Assembly: GCF_003443655.1 (NCBI RefSeq)
Contig: NZ_CP031941.1
Coordinates: 5,419,001-5,483,000 of the forward strand
Length of the DNA stretch: 64,000 bases
From: Nostoc sphaeroides
GTDB lineage: Bacteria; Cyanobacteriota; Cyanobacteriia; Cyanobacteriales; Nostocaceae
Reading direction: 5' to 3'
This document shows positions 1 to 8,642 of this stretch, one piece after another (position 1 is the stretch's first letter; every line of letters begins with the position of its first letter). Made by a program: the position numbers and the translations under genes. Under the pieces are notes generated by a model. The model was not told where the DNA came from. It was given only the letters and a program-made list of their open reading frames with translations, and did no database searches.

Positions 1-1611
1 ATTTCCATTCTCGATGAACGTTCCGCCGCCTTTTTTGCTTTGGGACAAGCTAAAGCAACCAGTCGCCCTGTAGTACTAGTTTGCACTTCTGGTACAGCAG
101 GAGCAAATTTTTATTCAGCAGTCATTGAAGCCTCATATAGTGGCGTTCCACTGTTGATATTAACCACCGATAGACCCCCAGAATTGCGAGATTGTCACTC
201 TGGGCAAACTGTAGATCAATTGAGATTATATGGAAACTACCCAAATTGGCAAACAGAGTTAGCCTTACCCTCTGCTGATCTGGGAATGCTAGCTTATCTG
301 CGACAAACGGTAATTCATAGCTGGGAAAGGGCGCAAACTCCTGCAAAGGGGCCAGTACATTTGAATATTCCCTTTCGCGATCCTTTAGCGCCTCTTCCTG
401 ATGGAATTGACTTGAGTTATTTACAATCACAGTTTCATCCAGAAGACTTTTTCGCAGGAATAGCAAACCCATTCTCTATTCCCCATACTTCGACTGCGCT
501 CAGTACAAGTTCCCCATTGCCTATTCCCCAACAATGGAAAGAATGCGATCGCGGTATCATCATCGCAGGTGTTGCCCAACCGTCGCAACCACAGGAATAT
601 TGTAGAGCGATCGCGCACCTTTCCCAAACTCTCAAATGGCCTGTGCTAGCTGAGGGACTTTCCCCAGTCAGAAATTATGCCGAACTCAACCCTTATTTAA
701 TTTCCACTTATGACCTGATTTTGCGAAATCAGCAACTAGCAAAGCAGTTAGCGCCCGAAATGGTTATTCAAGTGGGTGAAATGCCTACAAGTAAAGAATT
801 GCGTAGCTGGATAGATGCAACCCAACCGCGACGCTGGGTAATTGACAAGAGCGACCAAAACCTCGATCCTTTGCATGGGAGGACGACGCATTTACGGATA
901 TCTGTAGAAGATATAAAAGCAGAGGAGATAAATTTATCCTTCTCCTCAGACTATTTGCAGCAATGGTGTGATGTGGAAACGAAAGTCAGGTTAGCTGTTG
1001 ATGAGACGATGGGGAAAATAGATGAAATCATTGAGAGTAAAGCAGCTTGGTTAATTTCTCAGATTTTACCGCCGGGAACGCCTCTATTTATTGCCAATAG
1101 TATGCCTGTGCGGGATGTGGAATATTTCTGGAAACCGAATAATTTAGGAGTGCGATCGCATTTTAACCGGGGTGCAAATGGCATTGATGGCACATTATCC
1201 ACAGCTTTAGGAATTGCCCATCGTCAGCAAAGTAGTGTGATGTTAACGGGAGATTTAGCGTTGTTGCATGACACAAATGGTTTTTTAATCCGCAATAAAT
1301 TTGTCGGACATTTGACGATTGTGTTAATCAATAACAATGGCGGTGGCATTTTTGAAATGTTACCCATTGCCAAATTTGATCCGCCATTTGAAGAGTTTTT
1401 TGGCACTCCCCAGGATATTGATTTTGCTCAGTTGTGCGCTACTTATAATGTGCCGCATGAATTGATTACTTCTTGGGAGCATTTGCAGCAAAGATTAAAC
1501 CCACTAACAACCACGGGTATGCGGGTTTTAGAGTTGCGGACAAATCGAAAGACAGACGCTAACTGGCGACAGGAGAATTTACGGCAGTTTGCCGCAGATT
1601 TTATAATTTAA
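1..1611 (+). CDS. menD: MenD, SEPHCHC synthase (5'-truncated by window)
   Basis: Thiamine-diphosphate enzyme of phylloquinone/menaquinone synthesis; it joins isochorismate and 2-oxoglutarate to give SEPHCHC. The reading frame is open from base 1 (I-S-I-L-D-E-R-S-A-A-F-F...), so the true start lies upstream and roughly 45-60 N-terminal residues, including the activating-glutamate region, are outside the window. Visible are the early motif GTAGANFYSAV and the C-terminal cofactor-binding segments GDLALLHDTNG and NNNGGGIFEML, ending in a normal C-terminus. Around residues 160-178 there is a low-complexity stretch (HTSTALSTSSPLPIP) encoded by an inserted REP-like repeat. menB, the next-but-one enzyme, follows on the same strand but 3.1 kb away, with two unrelated minus-strand genes between. 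Identity is very sure. Confidence 0.95.
   Translation: MSILDERSAAFFALGQAKATSRPVVLVCTSGTAGANFYSAVIEASYSGVPLLILTTDRPPELRDCHSGQTVDQLRLYGNYPNWQTELALPSADLGMLAYLRQTVIHSWERAQTPAKGPVHLNIPFRDPLAPLPDGIDLSYLQSQFHPEDFFAGIANPFSIPHTSTALSTSSPLPIPQQWKECDRGIIIAGVAQPSQPQEYCRAIAHLSQTLKWPVLAEGLSPVRNYAELNPYLISTYDLILRNQQLAKQLAPEMVIQVGEMPTSKELRSWIDATQPRRWVIDKSDQNLDPLHGRTTHLRISVEDIKAEEINLSFSSDYLQQWCDVETKVRLAVDETMGKIDEIIESKAAWLISQILPPGTPLFIANSMPVRDVEYFWKPNNLGVRSHFNRGANGIDGTLSTALGIAHRQQSSVMLTGDLALLHDTNGFLIRNKFVGHLTIVLINNNGGGIFEMLPIAKFDPPFEEFFGTPQDIDFAQLCATYNVPHELITSWEHLQQRLNPLTTTGMRVLELRTNRKTDANWRQENLRQFAADFII
487..535 (+). repeat. REP-like repeat inside menD, in frame
   Basis: The core acttcgactgcgctcagta is a version of the palindromic cgactgagcgaagtcg repeat that occurs twice inside the aminotransferase gene (11720-11800) and between genes (10913-10970). 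It is followed by a short ttcccc/attgcc tract like the intergenic low-complexity DNA elsewhere in the window. It keeps the menD frame open and encodes a Ser/Thr/Pro-rich insert in a loop between the two main domains. Confidence 0.6.
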
Positions 1612-1820
1612 TTAACCCAATGGATTTTGCTAAAATATAGCATTTAGGTAAAAAGTAAGAACCGTTTATGGTATCAAACTTAAAGATGCTTTACCATAAT
1701 TTTTTCCAATAATAATGCTGTTCACCAGTATTACTTGATCATGGCTTTAAGCAAAAATCAATAAACAGTGCTGAATAGGGAGCATCAGTTTTAAGTTTTC
1801 AAATAATAAATATTGATTAT

Positions 1821-3506
1821 TTAGTAAAGCATCCAACTACTATCATCTGTTATAGGATTAATTTCATCATCAAAATCATAGGGATTAATGATGTATTGTA
1901 TTAAGTTTTGAACTTGCTTCGTATTATCGTAGAAACTGACATTATTATCTTTTAAAGCATAAAAAAAAGCGTCTTCTGCAATATAATTCTGGTCGATTTT
2001 GGGAAAATATCCTTTGATATTTGCCTCATAACATAAAAGCCAGTTTTTAGAATATAAATTCTTGTCAGTTAGATCATGTCTTACTATACTTTGCCATTTT
2101 TTAAAATCTACTTTATCTTTAATAACATCATAATTTTGATATAAATCTAAAGCAACAATAGCTACAACAGAATCCTCTAAGTCAGAAATTGCTTGAACTG
2201 TTTTTCCTTCAATTGGTATATTTAGTGTCTTACTTAACCATAATGCCCATGAAACCTCATGACTATGATTTAGATTACTATGTTTACAAATTAGCGAATT
2301 AATTGTAAAAGATATTTTTTCTTTATTTAATTTATATCCTAACATCGAATAGCTAAGTAGTATTTCTGTGGCTACAACTAATGCATTGGGTGCAACCATA
2401 ATTGATTGTAATATGAATGATTCATAGAGATTCCAATTATCAGGTTGTATACAAGTTTTACTGATTTTGCGAAGAGCATATTTAATTACAAAGTCCTCTG
2501 GAAATAACTTTGAATATTCAAATACTTTACTGAAGTAAGTTATGATATCACTATGCTGTTCTACTATATTTCCATCACTAATAGGATATCTTCTCATCTC
2601 TGACACCCAAATTGGCTCAATAGATTCGGGAAGTTCAACAATAAAAGTTTTTTCGGAATTATTTTCTAATTCAAACTCTTGAAGGATTTTGTGTATTTGA
2701 GAAAGTGCAAACTCTGCATCTGAAAGAGAGTTGAAATATAAATAATAATCATCCATATAACGAAATCCATCAAAAATAAAAGGTATTACTTGTTTAAGTT
2801 TTTTATCGATGGCAGAACCAATAATTTCTGCTATGATCAATGATGAATCAGTTCCAATAGGAATACCTAAGGTCTGTTGATCTTGTGTATTACGAACGCA
2901 ACGATCAATTTTGTTTCCTATTAGAGACTCACTTCTATTGATTTTAGAGATATCTTTTCCATGAATAGCCCACGGAATACTATGAGTATAAATAGTAGAA
3001 TAAAACCTTGAAATGTCAGCGTGAAGACAATAAGAATAACCTACTGAATGAATAACCCGCCAATCTAGCAAATCTTTGTAATTGGCAGATACAGCCCGTT
3101 CAAGAGTTGAATCACTACTAAGAGAAGATTCCATGCCTGGAAAAGATTCTGTATCTGAGGAATGTTCACTTCTTTTCTTACAGCAAAATAATAATGGTTT
3201 ATATAGAAAAGAAGTTTCAATAGATTCCCTCACCTCTTGCCAATTATCAGATAATGTATTACATAAAATAATTTGATGGAAAGGATTTGGAATTGCTAAA
3301 TTACGGCGGGAGTATTTACTTTTAGGAAATGAATAATAAGAGCATTTACTAGAAGACTTTTTTGGTGTTTCTTGAACAATGCTATTAATTTTATCTAAAT
3401 TAGTTGCAAGTCCTTCTGTTGTAAATGCTGGCACTAACTCTTTAGGAAAGAAACCGCTTCTGATAAAATCTTCGGTTTGAATAAGAGGAGAATTGGTTTG
3501 TATCAT
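1821..3506 (-). CDS. Unknown-group/Abi-type reverse transcriptase (DRT-like, putative antiphage)
   Basis: 561-residue lone reverse transcriptase. The polymerase motifs are visible: motif A with Asp164 in LHADISRFYSTIY, motif B GIPIGTD (214-220), and the catalytic YMDD box at 250-253 in FRYMDDYYLYF. The C-terminal 250 residues contain no intron-maturase or endonuclease motif and look helical, as in the Abi/unknown-group (UG) RTs that act as defence reverse transcriptases (DRT). The N-terminal phrase SGFFPKELVPAFTT also fits that class. No nitrilase, SLATT or second RT gene is adjacent, so it would be a single-gene system, possibly with an RNA upstream (3507-3650). The gene is AT-richer than menD and menB and is inserted between them on the opposite strand, suggesting transfer. 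RT identity is sure; subgroup and antiphage role are inferred. Confidence 0.85.
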   Translation of the reverse strand: MIQTNSPLIQTEDFIRSGFFPKELVPAFTTEGLATNLDKINSIVQETPKKSSSKCSYYSFPKSKYSRRNLAIPNPFHQIILCNTLSDNWQEVRESIETSFLYKPLLFCCKKRSEHSSDTESFPGMESSLSSDSTLERAVSANYKDLLDWRVIHSVGYSYCLHADISRFYSTIYTHSIPWAIHGKDISKINRSESLIGNKIDRCVRNTQDQQTLGIPIGTDSSLIIAEIIGSAIDKKLKQVIPFIFDGFRYMDDYYLYFNSLSDAEFALSQIHKILQEFELENNSEKTFIVELPESIEPIWVSEMRRYPISDGNIVEQHSDIITYFSKVFEYSKLFPEDFVIKYALRKISKTCIQPDNWNLYESFILQSIMVAPNALVVATEILLSYSMLGYKLNKEKISFTINSLICKHSNLNHSHEVSWALWLSKTLNIPIEGKTVQAISDLEDSVVAIVALDLYQNYDVIKDKVDFKKWQSIVRHDLTDKNLYSKNWLLCYEANIKGYFPKIDQNYIAEDAFFYALKDNNVSFYDNTKQVQNLIQYIINPYDFDDEINPITDDSSWMLY

Positions 3507-3651
3507 TGCACTATAGTTTTAAATCTTAAATAAAAGTATGTTATAGCACATAAATTACAGCATTATTAACTAGAGATAGGAATAAAAAGCTAAGGCTCTT
3601 AGAGGCTGAAACTCTTTCTTTATAGTTACAAAATCTTTACATCGCCAAAGC

Positions 3652-3738
3652 TCAAGCTTCCAACTGTTCCAGCGATAATGCCTGAATTTTGGCTAAAAGT
3701 TCCTCAGCAATTTTATCAAATAGTCGTTTTAACAGTCG
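3652..3738 (-). pseudogene. Remnant of an Rpn/DUF2887-family C-terminus
   Basis: The minus strand encodes about 28 residues (RLLKRLFDKIAEELLAKIQA then LSLEQLEA and a stop) that align with the C-terminal helices of the intact gene just upstream at 3775-4599 (RLVGAIPDALLSQIQGLSVE). No start or upstream domain remains. The DNA differs clearly from the neighbour, so it is probably the tail of a lost paralogue rather than a recent copy. Confidence 0.6.
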
Positions 3739-3774
3739 GAGGAGGAGCGATCGCCCTTCTCCCCTACGTGAAAC

Positions 3775-4599
3775 TTACCCGCTTTGTTGATGTTGTAACC
3801 ACCTTTCCAAATCAGCAAGAGTAGAGAAATCCAGTAAAGCATCACCTAAAGCTTCCAACTGTTCCACCGATAACCCTTGAATCTGAGACAGAAGCGCATC
3901 AGGAATTGCACCCACAAGTCGGTTTAACTGTCGTAAAATGACCTTTCTTTCTCCTTCTTCCTTCGCTTCCCGAATCGCCCGTGGTTCTTCCAAATTCAGT
4001 CCCAACATCGTTGCAATCTCCTCTCGACTAAGCTTAGAAAACTTGTAGAAAATAATCGTCGTGATTAAATCAATTATCGCTTGCTCCGATTGTTGCTGTG
4101 CTTGCTCCAACAAAAACCGCGCCCCTTCCACTGCTTCAGTTTCAGAAGTAACATTTGTCAGCAACATCAAACCCAATCCCAAAGGTTGTTCTCGCAAATC
4201 CCCCAACTCATCCAGATAAACCCGCTTGATTTGACCACTTTCTAACAAAGCGCGGTGAATCGAAGAAGAAGAAGGTTCCAGACTGCGAGAAGCAAAAATT
4301 ATGACCCCAAACCAGTCATCGTAACGAATAGAGTTGCGGTAGAGAAACAAAAACAATTCGCTAAAGAAGCGGTGATACAGGTCTTCATCCTTTTGAAACT
4401 GGACTTCAGCAAAAAAGACGGTTTTGGAAACTGCATTCGCCGGAGGTAAAAATACTCCATCAATCCGAAACGCCGTTTCTTTCACCTCAACCGATTCAAA
4501 CTGGTAGTTTTGGGCTTCTGGCGGTGGTTCATCTACTAATTCAAACAGCAAACCGGGAAATTGCTTAAATAATTTGTAGAAAATGGTGTCACGTCGCAT
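3775..4599 (-). CDS. Rpn/DUF2887-family PD-(D/E)XK nuclease-like protein
   Basis: 274-residue protein of the recombination-promoting-nuclease/transposase-like family that is highly amplified in Nostoc. The nuclease-type core is at the N-terminus: RRDTIFYKLFKQFPGLLFEL, Asp47 in FRIDGVFLPP and Glu65-x-Gln67 in VFFAEVQFQ, then the family block YHRFFSELFLFLYRN. The C-terminal third is the helical tail with RLVGAIP and the LSVEQLEALGDALLDF motif. Length is normal and no frameshift is seen. Family members have been linked to DNA cleavage and RecA-independent recombination; whether this one is active is not known. It lies in the menD-menB gap beside the reverse transcriptase, with a dead paralogue tail behind it. 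Confidence 0.85.
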   Translation of the reverse strand: MRRDTIFYKLFKQFPGLLFELVDEPPPEAQNYQFESVEVKETAFRIDGVFLPPANAVSKTVFFAEVQFQKDEDLYHRFFSELFLFLYRNSIRYDDWFGVIIFASRSLEPSSSSIHRALLESGQIKRVYLDELGDLREQPLGLGLMLLTNVTSETEAVEGARFLLEQAQQQSEQAIIDLITTIIFYKFSKLSREEIATMLGLNLEEPRAIREAKEEGERKVILRQLNRLVGAIPDALLSQIQGLSVEQLEALGDALLDFSTLADLERWLQHQQSG

Positions 4600-4739
4600 T
4601 TTTATTCCTCAAGACCCAGACAATTACCAAATTGTAAAGGCTTGAGACAGCAATTTTAGCGTAGGCGTAGCCCACCGTAGGTATCGCATGTCCCTACGTC
4701 CGCGATAAAATTCTTGAAGCAACAGCGCACTCCATACCA

Positions 4740-5573
4740 ATGCAAATTAACTGGCAAACTGCCAAAACCTACGAAGATATTCTGTATCAAAAAACTGATG
4801 GCATTGCAAAAATCACCATCAACCGTCCTCATAAACGCAATGCTTTCCGTCCTGAAACAGTTTTTGAACTGTACGACGCTTTCTGTAATGCTCGTGAAGA
4901 TACTACTATTGGTGTCGTCCTATTTACTGGCTATGGGCCACATACTGATGGTAAATATGCCTTCTGTTCTGGTGGCGATCAAAGTGTGCGGGGACATGCA
5001 GGTTATGTGGATGATACTGGTATCCCTCGCTTGAATGTCCTGGACTTACAACGCCTGATTCGTTCCATGCCGAAAGTGGTGATTGCTTTAGTAGCTGGAT
5101 ATGCGATCGGTGGTGGACATGTCCTACACTTGATTTGCGACCTTACCATTGCCGCCGATAACGCCATTTTCGGACAGACTGGCCCGAAAGTCGGCAGTTT
5201 CGACGGTGGTTTTGGAGCTAGCTATCTCGCCCGCGTTGTCGGACAAAAAAAAGCTAGAGAAATTTGGTTTCTCTGCCGTCAATATGATGCACAACAAGCG
5301 CTAGAAATGGGCTTAATTAATTGTGTCGTCCCAGTGGAACAACTAGAAGCAGAAGGTATTCAATGGGCACAGGAGATTTTAGAAAAAAGTCCGATCGCAA
5401 TTCGGTGTCTCAAAGCCGCCTTTAACGCTGATTGTGATGGACAAGCTGGTTTACAAGAACTTGCTGGTAATGCCACCCTACTTTATTACATGACAGAAGA
5501 AGGGTCTGAGGGCAAACAAGCCTTTCTCGAAAAGCGCCCACCAGATTTTCGCTCTTTTCCTTGGTTACCTTAA
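4740..5573 (+). CDS. menB: 1,4-dihydroxy-2-naphthoyl-CoA synthase
   Basis: Crotonase-fold enzyme that closes the naphthoquinone ring by converting o-succinylbenzoyl-CoA to DHNA-CoA in phylloquinone synthesis. At 277 residues it has the usual length. Visible are the ITINRPHKRNAFRP start of the crotonase fold, the oxyanion-hole segments FCSGGDQ and GYAIGGGHVLHLICDL, and the GQTGPKVGSFDGGFG loop typical of MenB. The C-terminus FLEKRPPDFRSFPWLP is the family signature. The start is an ATG giving the cyanobacterial N-terminus MQINWQTAKTYEDILYQ. A strong hairpin terminator follows 10 bases after the stop. The gene presumably once followed menD directly. Confidence 0.97.
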   Translation: MQINWQTAKTYEDILYQKTDGIAKITINRPHKRNAFRPETVFELYDAFCNAREDTTIGVVLFTGYGPHTDGKYAFCSGGDQSVRGHAGYVDDTGIPRLNVLDLQRLIRSMPKVVIALVAGYAIGGGHVLHLICDLTIAADNAIFGQTGPKVGSFDGGFGASYLARVVGQKKAREIWFLCRQYDAQQALEMGLINCVVPVEQLEAEGIQWAQEILEKSPIAIRCLKAAFNADCDGQAGLQELAGNATLLYYMTEEGSEGKQAFLEKRPPDFRSFPWLP

Positions 5574-5583
5574 AATTAATTGC

Positions 5584-5616
5584 AAAAATCGCACCCTTTA
5601 TCGAGGTGCGATTTTT
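5584..5616 (+). terminator. Rho-independent terminator of menB
   Basis: Perfect 12-bp stem AAAAATCGCACC / GGTGCGATTTTT with a 9-base loop, ending in a T run, placed directly after the menB stop. Confidence 0.85.
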
Positions 5617-5703
5617 GTAGATATCAACTTTTACAGCACTAAAAATTTAAAAAAAAATCTTATCTTAAGCAAACTACAAAATCAGTTCAGTAATAATGAA
5701 TGA

Positions 5704-6015
5704 CTAAATAACGACTGCTTTAGCCTTTACCTGTTCAGATATAGAGGCAGCTATTTCTTCTACAGGGGCAACAGCATTGCCTAAATCTGAGGCTAAAGAT
5801 TGACAAGATGTTAAAACTGGAGCTGCATCTGGTAAACCCCAAGCATCTTCCAAGGTTTCCCAAGAAGGTGCAAAAGGTGGAAGCGCCAAAGAGCAAGCCT
5901 TCCAAGTTGCTTGAACTGGCGCTCCCAATTGCTGACACGTTCCACCACGGCGACCCTCTGGCTGGTAATGACGGCAATATTTACAGGCAGATGCTAAAAA
6001 TTTAATGGGTTTCAT
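5704..6015 (-). CDS. Small cysteine-rich conserved protein, function unknown
   Basis: 103 residues with five cysteines (C11, C14, C27, C41, C71) in the pattern ACKYC...GGTC...KAC, which could bind a metal or an Fe-S cluster. No signal peptide or membrane segment is visible. The C-terminal half is Ala/Val-rich and acidic. I do not recognise a named family; the protein looks like one of the small conserved cyanobacterial proteins. It runs convergently towards menB and stands alone, with a long AT-rich stretch upstream. Confidence 0.7.
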   Translation of the reverse strand: MKPIKFLASACKYCRHYQPEGRRGGTCQQLGAPVQATWKACSLALPPFAPSWETLEDAWGLPDAAPVLTSCQSLASDLGNAVAPVEEIAASISEQVKAKAVVI

Positions 6016-6463
6016 TTGGATTCATCTTTAGTGCCGTTTCCGGCTGAATTTCATCCTTATATTCTGCTTCTATATATAAAGATAGAGAAAAGCCAAAAAG
6101 TCATTATTTTCTATAGCTTTCAGCGATCCCGACGAAAAAATAAACTTTAGGATATTTTTATATTCTTGTTATATTTTTCAATAATGCCTAGAGTGGTTGC
6201 CTATGGATTTTGGCTAAAAATTATTAGGGATCAAGACTAAAACCAAAGCTTTTGATTTATCTAGCCTTTTAAGTTCCTCCTTAAGGATAGCTTAAGGCAT
6301 ATAATTTCAGATAAATAGTCTGCTTTTTATACCACGTTAGGCATACTTTAGCAGTAAAATATATTTTTTCTCAAGGATCAAAAATATATTTTATGTAAAG
6401 CAGCAAGTTAGTAGAGGATAAATTCTGCTCAAAGAATAATCGCTAAACTATTTTGCTTTCAAT
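6016..6463. other. AT-rich intergenic region, no gene seen
   Basis: No credible reading frame. It holds the promoter side of the minus-strand cysteine-rich gene. A short perfect hairpin CCTTAAG-GATAG-CTTAAGG lies at 6279-6297, purpose unknown. Confidence 0.5.
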
Positions 6464-7006
6464 TTAAAACTGTTTAGCAGCACAGACAGAACAGACTTCC
6501 CAGCGCTGGAGTTCGCCGGGTGGGGTGGGAGATTGACACTGGGGACAAAGGGGTAAGCCATGCGATCGCGATCGCATAATCTTCGTCCAATTTCCAAAAG
6601 CAGCATTTACATCCTTGGTGGGTGTAACATCAGGGTGGCTAATCTCATCACCAAGATAACTGGGATGCTCATGGGGCGAAACCGTTTGTTGCTGTTTTCT
6701 CTCCACCGATGGATTCTTCCAGTTAGCAGTAGAGAAGCGAATATCAACCAGAGGTGTTGGTAAGTTTTTATTCAACTTTAAAAGCAGAGACGAGCGACCA
6801 AAAGTCAGGTTTTGCGCCCAAGCAGCACTAGAAGTTGCTACCGACAAAACATCTCGCTGAATCGACAATGGTCGAGTATTTGCGGCAACCACTGGCCCAA
6901 CAACTTCTGGCCAAAACTTGAGCAGGCGTTGAAATGGTTGCTCTTGCCATTTAGCCTGCTTTTCTAGAATGCCTAAAATATCATTAATTGATTTCAACGA
7001 CATCAT
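6464..7006 (-). CDS. DUF721/DciA-like protein (replicative helicase loader family) with zinc-ribbon tail
   Basis: 180 residues. The first ~95 (SINDILGILEKQAKWQEQPF, WPEVVGPVVAANTRPLSI, VLSVATSSAAWAQNLTF) match DUF721, the domain of DciA, which loads the DnaB helicase in bacteria that lack DnaC/DnaI. A DUF721 protein of this kind has been shown to act as DciA in cyanobacteria. The C-terminus adds two Cys pairs (CPQCQSP and CSVC), a probable zinc ribbon. The middle is a flexible linker. The gene is solitary on the minus strand, with heptamer repeats directly upstream of its start. Family identity is firm; the loader role is inferred from the family. Confidence 0.85.
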   Translation of the reverse strand: MMSLKSINDILGILEKQAKWQEQPFQRLLKFWPEVVGPVVAANTRPLSIQRDVLSVATSSAAWAQNLTFGRSSLLLKLNKNLPTPLVDIRFSTANWKNPSVERKQQQTVSPHEHPSYLGDEISHPDVTPTKDVNAAFGNWTKIMRSRSHGLPLCPQCQSPTPPGELQRWEVCSVCAAKQF

Positions 7007-7016
7007 TCAAAGTGCT

Positions 7017-7150
7017 GAGTGGGGAGTGGGGAGTGGGGAGTGGGGGAGATGAGGGAGACTCAAATCAGTGAACAGTTATCAGTGAACAGTTATCACAGAC
7101 GATTTTCTTAACTGATAACTGACAACTGATAACTGCCCAATGCCCCATGC
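7017..7150. repeat. Heptamer STRR plus direct repeats
   Basis: About four units of GAGTGGG at 7017-7045, then a twice-repeated agtgaacagttatc unit and an inverted aactgataactgacaact stretch, ending in ccaatgcccc-type low-complexity sequence. It lies between the start of the DciA-like gene and the divergent SPOR-domain gene. Confidence 0.8.
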
Positions 7151-7247
7151 CCAATTCCCAATCTATCTATTTAAATAATTTTCGCTACTATTGTCACAAA
7201 TATATCTAAAGTTAATTCCAGCAATTTACGTTTGAGGTACAGAGGCA

Positions 7248-8585
7248 ATGACTCAAAACCCCCTGAATGATTCCGGTACTCAATCGTCTAAAACACCTGG
7301 GTTGAAACCAGCACTAGCAGCAGCGCTAGCGAGTTTAGAAGTGCCGCTAGATCAAGAGTTAGCTCGATACCGACGCACCCGAACTGGTTTGGTGGCATCA
7401 AAGCAGCACCGTGTTGCAAGTTACATGAGCAGTCAACCCCAGCCGTTAACTGCCATCCCTACAAGATTGGGCACAACTCAGTCATCAGTAACGGAAATTA
7501 AAACGAACCTGCCGCCTGCATCTGTACCCGTGAATCATCAGGGAACCCCAGCGCCAGCTACGGCAAAAATTGATATACCACCGACATCTTCTCTAGCTGT
7601 GAATCCTCAAAAGAACCCAGCGTCAGCTATGGCAAAAATTGAAGAACTAAATAATCTCAATGTGCCCTCCACCTCAGATTCTGCTACACAAACTCACCTT
7701 CCGCCGCCGCCGCCCAACTTTAGTAGCAGCATCGTGCCAGCAATAGTTAAGGATACTAAGAGCCAAAATCTCTTGCAGACAGATGACACCCCTAAGCACC
7801 CAGATGACTATTTGGAATCTAGTGAAGCACTGCTGCGAAGTCTAACAGAAGAACAACCAGAAACCAAGAAACCAAGTAATTCTAGCGATAGTCTACTATC
7901 ACCTTTGGGTATCGGTTCGATGTTGCTGCTATTGGTAGCGAGTCTTACCTTGGGTTATGTAGTGTTCAATCCCAAAAGCTTACCACAATGGAATTTAGGC
8001 AAGTTGTTTAATGGGAACTCGTCTCCCGCACCAGAAAATACTCAGGAAGTCGGAAGTACTGTCCAACCTCAGATCCAGCCACCAAGCACATCTATACCCA
8101 AGTATCCCAATCTAGCTGCTGAAGAATTTCCTGAGGTGAGAGACGCCAATGATGTAGTTGGCTTAAAACCCAAAGTCCAACCAACCCTCGCAGTAGTGCC
8201 TAATCCAGTCGTTCCCGAAAAAAGAGCAAATCCTCAAGCGCCATTGCTTGACCCCAACACAGCCCTAAAACCGACAAATCCGCTTGTAGCACCAGTACCG
8301 ACAGTACAGCCCTTGCCTCCCCTGAATTTGCCTCCCACTTCAACGGTAAATACCTCACCCAAGCCGGATGCAGAAATGAAACCATCAACAGATGGGTTCT
8401 ATCATGTAGTTATAGATAATAAAGACGCAGCTTTAGCCTCAGCACGGCAAGTAATTCCCGATGCTTATCTATCACCCAACAAAGAATTAGTTTATTTGGG
8501 TGCTTTTAAGACTAAAGAGCAAGTACAACAACATCTGGAATTGTTACAGGCAAGGGGAATCAAGGCACGGGTTCAGCAGCCATAA
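7248..8585 (+). CDS. SPOR-domain single-pass membrane protein
   Basis: 445 residues. The first ~215 form a Pro/Ser/Thr-rich, presumably cytoplasmic linker, followed by one membrane segment at about 220-242 (IGSMLLLLVASLTLGYVVF). A second Pro-rich linker leads to a C-terminal domain of about 70 residues (FYHVVIDNKDAALASARQ... LVYLGAFKTKEQVQQHLELL) that fits the SPOR fold, a binder of denuded peptidoglycan glycan strands at division sites. In cyanobacteria such proteins are usually annotated only as SPOR or hypothetical. It sits 57 bases upstream of pspA on the same strand. The envelope or division role is inferred from the domain. Confidence 0.75.
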   Translation: MTQNPLNDSGTQSSKTPGLKPALAAALASLEVPLDQELARYRRTRTGLVASKQHRVASYMSSQPQPLTAIPTRLGTTQSSVTEIKTNLPPASVPVNHQGTPAPATAKIDIPPTSSLAVNPQKNPASAMAKIEELNNLNVPSTSDSATQTHLPPPPPNFSSSIVPAIVKDTKSQNLLQTDDTPKHPDDYLESSEALLRSLTEEQPETKKPSNSSDSLLSPLGIGSMLLLLVASLTLGYVVFNPKSLPQWNLGKLFNGNSSPAPENTQEVGSTVQPQIQPPSTSIPKYPNLAAEEFPEVRDANDVVGLKPKVQPTLAVVPNPVVPEKRANPQAPLLDPNTALKPTNPLVAPVPTVQPLPPLNLPPTSTVNTSPKPDAEMKPSTDGFYHVVIDNKDAALASARQVIPDAYLSPNKELVYLGAFKTKEQVQQHLELLQARGIKARVQQP

Positions 8586-8642
8586 GTTGCAAAAATCTAC
8601 GATACCTTAAATATTATTGGGTTTCGTGAATGGAGAGCCGAC

